Assembly: GCF_013178945.1 (NCBI RefSeq)
Contig: NZ_JABFDM010000014.1
Location: 62,001-126,000, forward strand
Direction: 5' to 3'
From: Bradyrhizobium aeschynomenes
Lineage (GTDB): Bacteria; Pseudomonadota; Alphaproteobacteria; Rhizobiales; Xanthobacteraceae
Length of the DNA stretch: 64,000 nucleotides
In this document: positions 9,216 to 17,217 of the stretch, one piece after another
Numbering within the stretch: the stretch's first letter is position 1
How the letters are laid out: every line of letters begins with the position of its first letter
The notes under the pieces: model-generated
Database searches by the model: none
The model's input: only the letters and a program-made list of their open reading frames with translations
Told to the model about the DNA's origin: nothing
Translations under genes and position numbers: made by a program

Positions 9216-10202
9216 TCAGGCGGCGAACAGCTGCAACGCAGCTGTCACAACCGTGCGATGGACCGCGCCGCGGTCGACCGAGGGCGGATCGACGCAGCAG
9301 ACAGGATCGGAGCTGCGGCCGAGTTCGGTGCTTTCGGGCAGAAATACGTAGTGGCCGGCATCGTCAGCGACGATGTCGAACGTGCTGTCCGGCAATCGTT
9401 CCTGCAGCCAACGCGCCGACGGCAGCAGCGCATCCGCGCCGCCGACCATGATTCGCGTGGGGACTTTGATCGCGGCGACGCTCTCCTCAGAGAAGCCCTG
9501 GACCGAGCGGCCGGGCGCCAGCAGCAGCGCCGCCTTGATGCGGGGATCGTGATAGGAGACCGACATGCGCGCCCAGGAATCGCGGAAGATTGCGCTCTCG
9601 CCCATCAGGCGCGGCAGATGATCGGCAAGATCCGGAAACTCACGCGGGCCGCGGCCGAGATTGGCGCCGGGCTCGAACGGCGAGCGGATCATGATGGCGC
9701 CGAGCAGGGCGGTGGCCGTGACGCCGCCGAGCGAGTAGCCGACCGCGGATATGCGATCGAGGTCGACGTGGCCTGCGAAGTCGGGATGCGCAACGATGTG
9801 GTCGATCAGCACCGAGATGTCGCGCGGCCGCTCCCACGAGCAGAGAAAGCCTTCGGCGCGGAACGGTGCGGCATTGTTGTTGCCGTGATGGTTGACCCCG
9901 ACCGCGATGAAGCCACGGCTGGCCAGCTCGCGCGCCAGCCACTCGACCTGCAGGGCATTGCAACCGGTGCCGTGCGAATAGACCAGCAGCGGACGAGACC
10001 CGTTGCCCGCGAGCGGCGCATTCAGCGCCGCAGTTCCAGCCTTGAACCAGCCTTCGGGCCACGGCGCGACCGGAAGCGCTGCTTCGATTGCGCTCTCCGC
10101 GGCCGGGTACCACGCGAACCAGTCGATCGGGCGCGGACCATCGCCATCCCAGTTCGGCCGTGAGGCATCCGCGAACCGGCCCTGACGAAATCCGACCTTC
10201 AT
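9216..10202 (-). CDS. Alpha/beta hydrolase (dienelactone hydrolase / PAF-acetylhydrolase-like)
   Basis: The 328-residue protein has the hydrolase nucleophile elbow GYSLGG near residue 175, an oxyanion-type HGTG segment near residue 77 (YSHGTGCN) and a likely catalytic histidine in DDAGHYVF. No signal peptide is evident, so it is probably cytoplasmic. It starts seven bases after the stop of the upstream permease gene, so it appears to be the last gene of the sugar-type ABC operon. Its substrate is unknown. A role in processing the imported compound is an inference from position. Confidence 0.8.
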   Translation of the reverse strand: MKVGFRQGRFADASRPNWDGDGPRPIDWFAWYPAAESAIEAALPVAPWPEGWFKAGTAALNAPLAGNGSRPLLVYSHGTGCNALQVEWLARELASRGFIAVGVNHHGNNNAAPFRAEGFLCSWERPRDISVLIDHIVAHPDFAGHVDLDRISAVGYSLGGVTATALLGAIMIRSPFEPGANLGRGPREFPDLADHLPRLMGESAIFRDSWARMSVSYHDPRIKAALLLAPGRSVQGFSEESVAAIKVPTRIMVGGADALLPSARWLQERLPDSTFDIVADDAGHYVFLPESTELGRSSDPVCCVDPPSVDRGAVHRTVVTAALQLFAA

Positions 10203-10209
10203 CGCTCCG

Positions 10210-11061
10210 TCACGACTTCACGGCGCCGGCGGTGAGACCGCCCACCATGTAGCGCTTGAAGGCGTAATACACGGCGGCCGGCGGCAGCGCGTAGATGAAG
10301 CCGGTAGTCATCAGGAGCTCCCACGGCGAATCGTCGGCTGCCAGGAAGTTGCCGAGCGCCACGGGCAGCGTGATGTCCTTGTCGTTCGACAGCAGCAGGA
10401 ACGCATAGAGATACTCGTTCCAGGCCAGCAGCACGGCATAGGTGCCGATCGCGACCAGCGAGGGCATCATCAGCGGCACATAGACGAGACGGAAGATCTG
10501 CAACGGGCTCGCGCCGTCCATGACGGCCGCCTCGTCCAGCTCGACCGGCAGCTTGTCGGAGGCCTGCTTCAGCACCCAGATCGCGTAGGGCGAGGCGATC
10601 GTCACCATCGCCAGGATCAGCGACCAGTCGTTGTTGAGCAGGCCGTATTTGCCCATGGTGCGATACATCGGCACCGCGAGGAACGCCGCCGGAATGAAAT
10701 AGGTGAACAGCGCGAGGTTCATCACTACGCGGCTGCCGGGCACGCGCAAACGCGAGATCGCATAAGCGGCGCATGTTGCGATCACCAGGGTCAAGGCGCC
10801 GACGGCCACGGCGATCACGACCGAGTTGCCGAACTGGATCCAGAAGTCGCGCAGGAAGTAATGCTGCTGGTGGAACACGATCGAGAAGTTGTGCAAGGTC
10901 GGATGGTCCGGCCACAGCTTGCCCGAGAACGCGTCCTCCTTCGGCGAGATCGCGAACAGGAACATGTGGTAGATCGGGATCATCGTCCAGATGAAGACGG
11001 GAATGCCGATCAGCAGCAGCCGGGCTTCGGTCCCGACTTCGCGCAGGGTGGGGAGCTTCAT
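10210..11061 (-). CDS. Carbohydrate ABC transporter permease, MalG-like
   Basis: This 283-residue inner-membrane permease has about six hydrophobic segments and the EAA-type loop (DEAAVMDGASPLQIFRLVYVPL, about residues 183-204). It is of the CUT1 sugar-transporter class. It overlaps the upstream permease by four bases (ATGA) and is followed at seven bases by the hydrolase gene. The operon contains no ATPase. Confidence 0.88.
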   Translation of the reverse strand: MKLPTLREVGTEARLLLIGIPVFIWTMIPIYHMFLFAISPKEDAFSGKLWPDHPTLHNFSIVFHQQHYFLRDFWIQFGNSVVIAVAVGALTLVIATCAAYAISRLRVPGSRVVMNLALFTYFIPAAFLAVPMYRTMGKYGLLNNDWSLILAMVTIASPYAIWVLKQASDKLPVELDEAAVMDGASPLQIFRLVYVPLMMPSLVAIGTYAVLLAWNEYLYAFLLLSNDKDITLPVALGNFLAADDSPWELLMTTGFIYALPPAAVYYAFKRYMVGGLTAGAVKS

Positions 11062-11933
11062 CGCGACAACCGCTTCATCATGAAATAGACCAGGGGGAGC
11101 ACCAGCGGCATCGCGCAGACGATCGAGGCCATCGCGAGGCTGAGCTGGTCGAGCCGGAGATAGCGGATGCCGAGCGTCGAGAGGACGTGGGTCAGATCGG
11201 CCGGTCCGCCGCCGGTCAACAGATAGACGCTGTTGAAGTCACCCAGCGTCCAGATCATCGAGAGCAGCGTGCAGGTGATGTAGAGCGTCTGCATCGACGG
11301 CCAGGTGATGAAGCGGAACTTCTGCCACCAGGTCGCGCCGTCGACCTCGGCAGCCTCGAACAGATCGTGCGAGATCGCCAGCCGTCCGGTCATCAGGATC
11401 AGCGTCCAGAACGGCAGCGACTTCCAGATGTGCATGCCGATGGCCATCGCCAGCGCGACCGTTGGGTCGTTCAGCCAGTTCGGGCCGTCCTCGCCGGTGA
11501 ACTTGAAGATCAGCTGGTTGATCACGCCCCATTCGGGATTGAGCATGAAGCGGACCGACAGGATGGTCGGGATCGACGGCACCGCCCAGGGCAGGATGAA
11601 GATCACCGACAGCCATTTGATCCAGCCGCGCTGCTGGATGAAGAAGCCGGACAGGAACAGTGCGATCAGCATCTTCAGATTGATGCCGACCAGCAGGAAA
11701 ATGAGCGTGTTGACGGCGGCGCGCGCGAAGATCGGATCGTTGAACAGCGCGACGTAGCTGGCCGGATCTCGCGCCAGCCACAGGCCGTAGCCGACAGGAT
11801 AGACGACGAAGGCCAGGAAGACGAGCAGGTAGGGCGCGAGCATGACGATGCCCCACACCTGTGACGGTGTCAGCAGCACCGGACGCGGGGCTTCCGCGAG
11901 CGCGGAATCGGAAGCTGAGAGCGTGATCGCCAT
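11058..11933 (-). CDS. Carbohydrate ABC transporter permease, MalF-like
   Basis: The 291-residue protein is the first permease of a CUT1-type importer. It has an EAA loop (FEAAEVDGATWWQKFRFITWPSM) near residues 195-217 and several membrane spans. It lies 117 bases downstream of the binding-protein gene, with a strong hairpin between the two. The stop overlaps the start of the MalG-like gene. Confidence 0.88.
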   Translation of the reverse strand: MAITLSASDSALAEAPRPVLLTPSQVWGIVMLAPYLLVFLAFVVYPVGYGLWLARDPASYVALFNDPIFARAAVNTLIFLLVGINLKMLIALFLSGFFIQQRGWIKWLSVIFILPWAVPSIPTILSVRFMLNPEWGVINQLIFKFTGEDGPNWLNDPTVALAMAIGMHIWKSLPFWTLILMTGRLAISHDLFEAAEVDGATWWQKFRFITWPSMQTLYITCTLLSMIWTLGDFNSVYLLTGGGPADLTHVLSTLGIRYLRLDQLSLAMASIVCAMPLVLPLVYFMMKRLSR

Positions 11934-11975
11934 GGTCGTTTCTTCCCGGGTCGTCTTGTCCCGCCTATCGCCAAA

Positions 11976-11998
11976 CCGGCCGCAGACGCTGCGGCCGG
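11976..11998 (-). terminator. Stem-loop between binding-protein and permease genes
   Basis: CCGGCCGCAG and CTGCGGCCGG form a 10-bp perfect stem with a 3-base loop and no following T-run. Hairpins in this position usually protect the binding-protein message from 3' decay and lower permease expression. That role is inferred from position. Confidence 0.7.
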
Positions 11999-12050
11999 CA
12001 CGTGTTGTCGTTCGTCAGGATGTCAGGCTAGTGCATCGCGTTGCGAGTGA

Positions 12051-13430
12051 CTAGCCGGCGACTTCCTTGAGGCGGGCGATCAGCTCGTCGACGGCCTTCT
12101 CGACCGGCACCTTCTCGCTGACCACGCGGTTCATCGCCTTCGCCCAGACGTTCTCATTGTTGAGAATCGTGAACTTGTAGTTCTTGGTGAAGTCGAACGG
12201 CGTCGTGCCACCCGTGAACTGGGTGTAGACGGCCTTGCGATGGCGGTCGGCCTGCCAGAACGGGCTCTGCTGGCTTGCCGTGGTCACCGGGAACCAGCGG
12301 CCGAGCGCGCCCTCGATATAGGGCCGCAGGTTCTCCTCCTGCATCAGGAATTTGATGAACTCCTTGGCCTGCGCCTTGTTCTTCGCGTTGCTGAAGATGA
12401 GACCGGTCTTGACGTCGGAGCGGTACTTGATCGGCGTGCCATCGGGCTTGTTGGGGAAGGACGCGGTGATGATGTCCTCCTCATAGGCCTTCTTGCCGGC
12501 CGCGCGCTGCTCGGGGGTCAGCGCCGGGTTGGTGGAGTCCTCGAACCATTTGGCTGCGATCGAGATCGTGAAATTGTGGGTCATCACGATCGTCTTGTTG
12601 TGGAAGGCGACGTTGTTGTCGGGATCCTTCCAGGTCGTCGAGGACGGCGGCGTGCAGCCCTTGACGTAGGTGTCGGTGTAATCCTTCATCGCCTTGATGA
12701 GACCGTCGCGCACCTTGGGATCGTCGACCAGCAGCTTGCCGTCGTCGTCGACCAGCTTGACGTTGTAGGCGTCCATGAAGGTGTAGAACGACTGGAACGA
12801 GTCGGTGGATTCCACGCCCATCGGCTGGCCGACACCATACATGCGCTGGCCGGTCGCCTTGCGCACCGCCGGCTGCACCTTGTCGCACCAGAACGTCCAA
12901 TAGTCTTCCCACTTGGTCGGGATGTCGCTCTGCTTGAAGCCGGCCTTGTCCAGCAGGTCGCCCCAGATCTGGACGTGCATGCTCTGCTGCTTCAGCGGGA
13001 AGCCGTAATAGGCCTTCTTCTTGGTGACGTTGTTGAAGAGATAGGCGGTCTCGAGCGTGTTCGGAGCGAAGGCCGACTTCATCGGCTCCAGGATGTCGGT
13101 GAGGTCCTCGAGCTTGCCTTCATAGGCCCACTTGCCCTGGGCCTGGACGTCGTAGGTGTCGGCATAGGCCACGTCGGGCACGGTGCCGGAATCGAGCGCG
13201 GCGACCGTCTTCGGGATCATGTCCTGGATCGCATATTGCGACAGCTCGACCTTGATGCCGGTCTTGGCTTCGAACTTCTTGACGACGTTGAGCAGCGCAT
13301 CGTCCTCGGACTTGTAGAAGCCCTTGCTCCACCAGATCGTGATGGTGTCCTGAGCGACAGCCGGTGCTGCAGCGCAAAACAGCCCGGCGGCTACTGCGAT
13401 TGAAAGCGCACCCATTCCCCTGGATTTCAC
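12051..13430 (-). CDS. Extracellular solute-binding protein, family 1 (sugar ABC importer)
   Basis: The mature protein (ITIWWSKGFYKSEDDALL onward) resembles periplasmic maltose-type binding proteins. I place the start at the GTG ending at 13430. It follows GGGAGAG by a few bases and gives MKSRGMGALSIAVAAGLF, a standard signal peptide cleaved after AVAQ. A start at 13478 would add 16 residues before the signal. The total is 459 residues. It heads an operon with two permeases and a hydrolase. The ligand is not identifiable by eye, and the gene set lacks an ATPase, so a shared or distant one must serve it. Confidence 0.88.
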   Translation of the reverse strand: MKSRGMGALSIAVAAGLFCAAAPAVAQDTITIWWSKGFYKSEDDALLNVVKKFEAKTGIKVELSQYAIQDMIPKTVAALDSGTVPDVAYADTYDVQAQGKWAYEGKLEDLTDILEPMKSAFAPNTLETAYLFNNVTKKKAYYGFPLKQQSMHVQIWGDLLDKAGFKQSDIPTKWEDYWTFWCDKVQPAVRKATGQRMYGVGQPMGVESTDSFQSFYTFMDAYNVKLVDDDGKLLVDDPKVRDGLIKAMKDYTDTYVKGCTPPSSTTWKDPDNNVAFHNKTIVMTHNFTISIAAKWFEDSTNPALTPEQRAAGKKAYEEDIITASFPNKPDGTPIKYRSDVKTGLIFSNAKNKAQAKEFIKFLMQEENLRPYIEGALGRWFPVTTASQQSPFWQADRHRKAVYTQFTGGTTPFDFTKNYKFTILNNENVWAKAMNRVVSEKVPVEKAVDELIARLKEVAG

Positions 13431-13571
13431 ATGTCTCTCCCTGATCCGCCGATCTTGCTTGATCGGTTGCGCGGACACTAACCCAGGGGCACGGCGCGAT
13501 CCAGAAGTAATATATCAGACATAGGTCGCGGCGGCGGCCGTGCTTCTCTGTCGTTCCACGATGAGATCAGG

Positions 13572-15533
13572 TCAGTTCTGCTTTGTGGAACCGTCGGCCG
13601 CCGGCGCATCGGCTTGCGGGGCGTTGTCCGGCTGCGTCGGCCGCAGCCCGCCGCCGGTGAAGCGCTCGAGCACGGAGCGCACGGCATCGCGCGTCTTGCG
13701 GTCCTTGACGGCGTCGAGCAGAGGGGCGGCGGCCGGAGCACGGCGGATCAGGCTCTCCGGATCGGGAAAGATCAACGGATCTTCCCAGGGGCCCTGCACG
13801 ACGAACGGCAGCTCGAAGCCGTTATTGCCGTTGCCGGCCGACAACAGGCTCGCCACACCCTTGAAGTCGTATTCGCGGCTCGGCACCGACGCCGTGCCGG
13901 TCATGGTGATGCGTGCGGTCGGGCTCTCCACCCTGATGTCCTCGGCGGTGGCGACACCGTCCGCGAACTTCACGGCGATCGTCAGCGAGTCGTATGGCGT
14001 CGAGCCGGTGCGGAAATTGCCGCCGCGCGACAACGGGCTGCGCTCGAGACGCTTCAGCAACTGCTCGACGTTGAAACCGGAGATCGCGCCGTCGCGGCCC
14101 TGCAGATTGGCGCTGCCGTCCAGGGACTGCGCGAGCCCGAACGGGCTCGAGCCGGAGGCGGTCAGCGAAACGTTGAGATTGCCACGCCCGGACAGCGACG
14201 AGATGCCGAACATCTCGTTGGCGCAGGCCTGCAGATCGACGTCGTTGAACTGCAGCTCGGCCTTCACGTCGGCGATCGTGTCCGCCCGGGCGATGCCGAC
14301 CGAGCCCCGCACGACGCCGCCATACATCTGCGCTTCTCCCACGGAGAGAGCGAGCACGCCGTTGCGCAAATTGGCGCCGAAGGCCGTACGTCCGAGCTTC
14401 GAAGACCCGACCGTGACCTTTGCGGCCGATAGCCGCATGTCGAGGTCCGTCGTGGACAGCGCCTTGAGGTCGAACAGCTGACGATTCCAGTCGCGCGCGC
14501 CGTTGGCGAGCAGCCGGAACGTCGAGATATAGGGGGTGAAGTCGAGCGCATCGGCTGCAAGCGTCGCCTGCAGCGCCTGCCGACCGTTGTTGGTGTAGGT
14601 CATCACGCCCTCGGCCGTGTTGCCGTCGAGCTCGACATTGACATTGGTGAGCGCGATCGAGGCGCCCACGACATTGGCGCGCGCGCGCAACGCGAAGCGG
14701 CCGAAGCCGCCGCCGCCGAGCGGCGTCTGCCCGGTCCATCGCAGCGCGTCGCGCAGCGACGGGCTGTCGACCGTCAGCGTGCCTTCCATCAGCGCGCTGG
14801 TGCGGTTGGCGACCGTACCGTCGAAGGCGACCTTCAAAGGCGGACTGGCCAGGCGCATCTTCAGCCCAGACCGGTCTCCCGACAGTGCCGCCAGGAAATC
14901 GCTGACGCTGATCGAGCCCTCGATGCGCTGGCCGCGCCAATCGAATTGCCCGGTCGCGGCGAACGAGCGCGAGATCGAGGGCCAGGCCAGCGACAGGTCG
15001 ATGTCGTCGAGCCGCTCGGTCGCATGATGGCTGTTGTCCTCATAGACCAGGATGCCGTCCTGAATGCGGATCTCGGAGAACGACATCTGACTGTCGGGAC
15101 CAGGGCGCATGGTGCGCGCGATGGTCTCGATGAAGGGCGTCCAGTTGCTGTTGCCGTCGGCTTCGCGGGTGACGTTGATCTGCGGCCGCAGCATCATGAC
15201 GTCGGCGATCTCGAAACGCTGCAGCAGCAGTGGCAGGAGTTGCAGATTGGCGGTCAGAACATCGACGCGCAATGCGGGGTCATCGGTGCCGCTGCCCTTC
15301 AGGCCGACATCGTGGAAGGACACGTAGCTGCCGGGGAACAAGGAGACGTCGATGTGTCCCTTGACGACCAGCTCGAGACCCGTCACGGCGCGGATCTGGG
15401 TCGCGACGGCGTGCCGAAGTGCCTCACGATTGACCAGCCAGGAGCTCGCGAGCAGGCCCACGAACGCGATCCCGAGCAGCACCGCAATCGGTGTGCCGAG
15501 CCGCCTCATTCCTTGGGCCATGGTCACGGACAT
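13572..15533 (-). CDS. AsmA-family envelope protein
   Basis: The 653-residue protein has one N-terminal membrane anchor (PIAVLLGIAFVGLLASSWLV, about residues 14-33) and then a long beta-rich periplasmic region. The AsmA signature appears at the start (VTGLELVVKGHIDVSLFPG) and an AsmA_2-like region lies near the C-terminus (LDGSANLQGRDGAISGFNVEQLLK, about 500-525). AsmA-like proteins are large envelope proteins linked to lipid transport between the membranes. The specific role here is unknown. The C-terminus is Pro/Ala-rich. It is transcribed alone, divergent from scoAB. Confidence 0.88.
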   Translation of the reverse strand: MSVTMAQGMRRLGTPIAVLLGIAFVGLLASSWLVNREALRHAVATQIRAVTGLELVVKGHIDVSLFPGSYVSFHDVGLKGSGTDDPALRVDVLTANLQLLPLLLQRFEIADVMMLRPQINVTREADGNSNWTPFIETIARTMRPGPDSQMSFSEIRIQDGILVYEDNSHHATERLDDIDLSLAWPSISRSFAATGQFDWRGQRIEGSISVSDFLAALSGDRSGLKMRLASPPLKVAFDGTVANRTSALMEGTLTVDSPSLRDALRWTGQTPLGGGGFGRFALRARANVVGASIALTNVNVELDGNTAEGVMTYTNNGRQALQATLAADALDFTPYISTFRLLANGARDWNRQLFDLKALSTTDLDMRLSAAKVTVGSSKLGRTAFGANLRNGVLALSVGEAQMYGGVVRGSVGIARADTIADVKAELQFNDVDLQACANEMFGISSLSGRGNLNVSLTASGSSPFGLAQSLDGSANLQGRDGAISGFNVEQLLKRLERSPLSRGGNFRTGSTPYDSLTIAVKFADGVATAEDIRVESPTARITMTGTASVPSREYDFKGVASLLSAGNGNNGFELPFVVQGPWEDPLIFPDPESLIRRAPAAAPLLDAVKDRKTRDAVRSVLERFTGGGLRPTQPDNAPQADAPAADGSTKQN

Positions 15534-15753
15534 GTCCTGGGGTCGTCGGATCGCTGTTTACTGGGGATGGGCAGGGCGCGCCGAAAACCCTTGCCAACAT
15601 CAACAACTTGATGCGTTTTCTTGACGCTTTCAAGGCCGCGCCGCCGGTGTGGCCGGATTGCGGCGAGGCCTGCGGATCCCGTCCCCCAGATCATTCCGGA
15701 GCCGCGGGTGGCCCCGACAGCTAACGCACGATCTGCACGTTGGGAAGGCATCA

Positions 15754-15783
15754 TTGACGCATTGCGAAGATTTCGCCTAATAA
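15754..15783 (+). promoter_or_regulatory. Probable sigma-70 promoter of scoAB
   Basis: TTGACG (15754-15759) and TAATAA (15778-15783) are spaced 18 bases apart, about 50 bases before the scoA start. Inside the spacer GCGAA-GAT-TTCGC (15764-15776) forms a short inverted repeat that could be an operator. Confidence 0.55.
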
Positions 15784-15831
15784 TCCGGTCGATATCCGCG
15801 CGCTCGCCGCTCTGCATCAGGTCATTCCCGT

Positions 15832-16560
15832 ATGAACAAGGTCTATCCGGACGCCAAATCCGCCCTTGCGGGCCTTCTCAAGGACGGCATGACCATCATG
15901 TCCGGCGGGTTCGGCCTTTGCGGCATCGCAGAAACCCTGTCTGACGCCATTCGCGAGTCCGGGGTAAAGAACCTCACCGTCATCTCCAACAATGCCGGCG
16001 TCGACGGCATCGGCCTCAGCCGGCTGCTGGAGACGCGGCAGATCAAGAAGATGATCTCGTCCTATGTCGGCGAGAATAAGCTGTTCGCACAGCAATATCT
16101 GGCTGGCGAGCTGGAGCTGGAATTCTGCCCGCAGGGCACCCTGGCCGAGCGCATCCGCGCCGGCGGCGCGGGCATCCCGGCCTTCTTCACCAAGACCGGC
16201 GTCGGTACGCTGGTCGCGGAAGGCAAGGAAGTGCGCGAATTCGACGGCGAGAAATACCTGATGGAGCGCGGCCTGTTCGCCGACCTCGCGATCGTGCACG
16301 CCTGGAAGGGCGACACCGCCGGAAACCTCGTCTACCGGAAGACCGCGCGAAACTTCAATCCGATGATGGCCACGGCGGCCAAGGTCACGGTCGCGGAGGT
16401 CGAGCATCTGCTGCCGGCCGGCCAGATCGATCCCGACCACATCCACACGCCGGGCATCTTCGTGAAGCGAATCATCCAGGTTGGAACCGCGCTCAAGCGC
16501 ATCGAGCAGCGCACCGTGCGCAAACGTGAAGCCGCCGCTGCAGCCGGGGAGGAAGTCTGA
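15832..16560 (+). CDS. scoA: 3-oxoacid CoA-transferase subunit A
   Basis: The 242-residue alpha subunit works with ScoB to move CoA from succinyl-CoA to acetoacetate. It is a cytosolic step in ketone-body and poly-hydroxybutyrate breakdown. MSGGFGLCGIAETL near residue 24 is the family's glycine-rich CoA site, and the rest (ERIRAGGAGIPAFFT, GTLVAEGKE) aligns with ScoA throughout. The ATG lies downstream of a plausible promoter. The stop overlaps the scoB start (TGATG), so the subunits are co-translated. Two phasins later in the window fit an organism that stores PHB. Confidence 0.93.
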   Translation: MNKVYPDAKSALAGLLKDGMTIMSGGFGLCGIAETLSDAIRESGVKNLTVISNNAGVDGIGLSRLLETRQIKKMISSYVGENKLFAQQYLAGELELEFCPQGTLAERIRAGGAGIPAFFTKTGVGTLVAEGKEVREFDGEKYLMERGLFADLAIVHAWKGDTAGNLVYRKTARNFNPMMATAAKVTVAEVEHLLPAGQIDPDHIHTPGIFVKRIIQVGTALKRIEQRTVRKREAAAAAGEEV

Positions 16561-17210
16561 TGGCCTGGACGCGAGAGCAGATGGCGGCGCGCGCCGCCAA
16601 GGAGCTGCGGGACGGCTACTACGTCAATCTCGGCATCGGCATTCCGACGCTGGTCTCCAACTACATTCCGCCGGGCGTCGACGTCGCGCTGCAGAGCGAG
16701 AACGGCATGCTCGGCATGGGTCCGTTCCCCTATGAGGGCGAGGAGGATCCCGACCTCATCAATGCCGGCAAGCAGACCGTCACCGAGCTGCCGATCACCA
16801 GCTATTTCTCCTCGGCGGATTCGTTCGCGATGGTTCGCGGCGGCCACATCGATCTCTCCATCCTCGGCGCCATGCAGGTGGCCCAGAACGGCGACCTCGC
16901 CAACTGGATGATCCCCGGCAAGATGGTCAAGGGCATGGGCGGCGCGATGGATCTCGTCGCCGGCGTCAAGCGCGTGGTCGTCGTGATGGAACACAGCGCC
17001 AAGGACGGACCGAAGCTGCTCAAGCAGTGCAATCTGCCGCTGACGGGCGAGCGCGTGGTCGACATGGTCGTGACGGATCTTGCGGTGTTCACCATCGACA
17101 AGCACGGCAATGACGGAATGGCGCTGATCGAGCTTGCCGACGGCGTGACGCTCGACGAGGTCAAGGCCAAGACCGAAGCCGAATTCCGGGTCGCGCTGAA
17201 GAACACCTGA
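16560..17210 (+). CDS. scoB: 3-oxoacid CoA-transferase subunit B
   Basis: The 216-residue beta subunit contains the catalytic glutamate in SENGMLGMG (about residues 44-52), which forms the enzyme-CoA thioester. GIGIPTLV (about 24-31) and GGHIDLSILGAMQV are further family blocks. Length is typical. It overlaps scoA by one base and ends seven bases before the stop of the convergent unknown gene. Confidence 0.93.
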   Translation: MAWTREQMAARAAKELRDGYYVNLGIGIPTLVSNYIPPGVDVALQSENGMLGMGPFPYEGEEDPDLINAGKQTVTELPITSYFSSADSFAMVRGGHIDLSILGAMQVAQNGDLANWMIPGKMVKGMGGAMDLVAGVKRVVVVMEHSAKDGPKLLKQCNLPLTGERVVDMVVTDLAVFTIDKHGNDGMALIELADGVTLDEVKAKTEAEFRVALKNT

Positions 17211-17217
17211 GGCGCGA

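Noticed and set aside
15424..15633. 69-codon minus-strand frame overlapping the AsmA start
   Set aside because: It overlaps the signal region of the AsmA gene in another frame and has no ribosome site.
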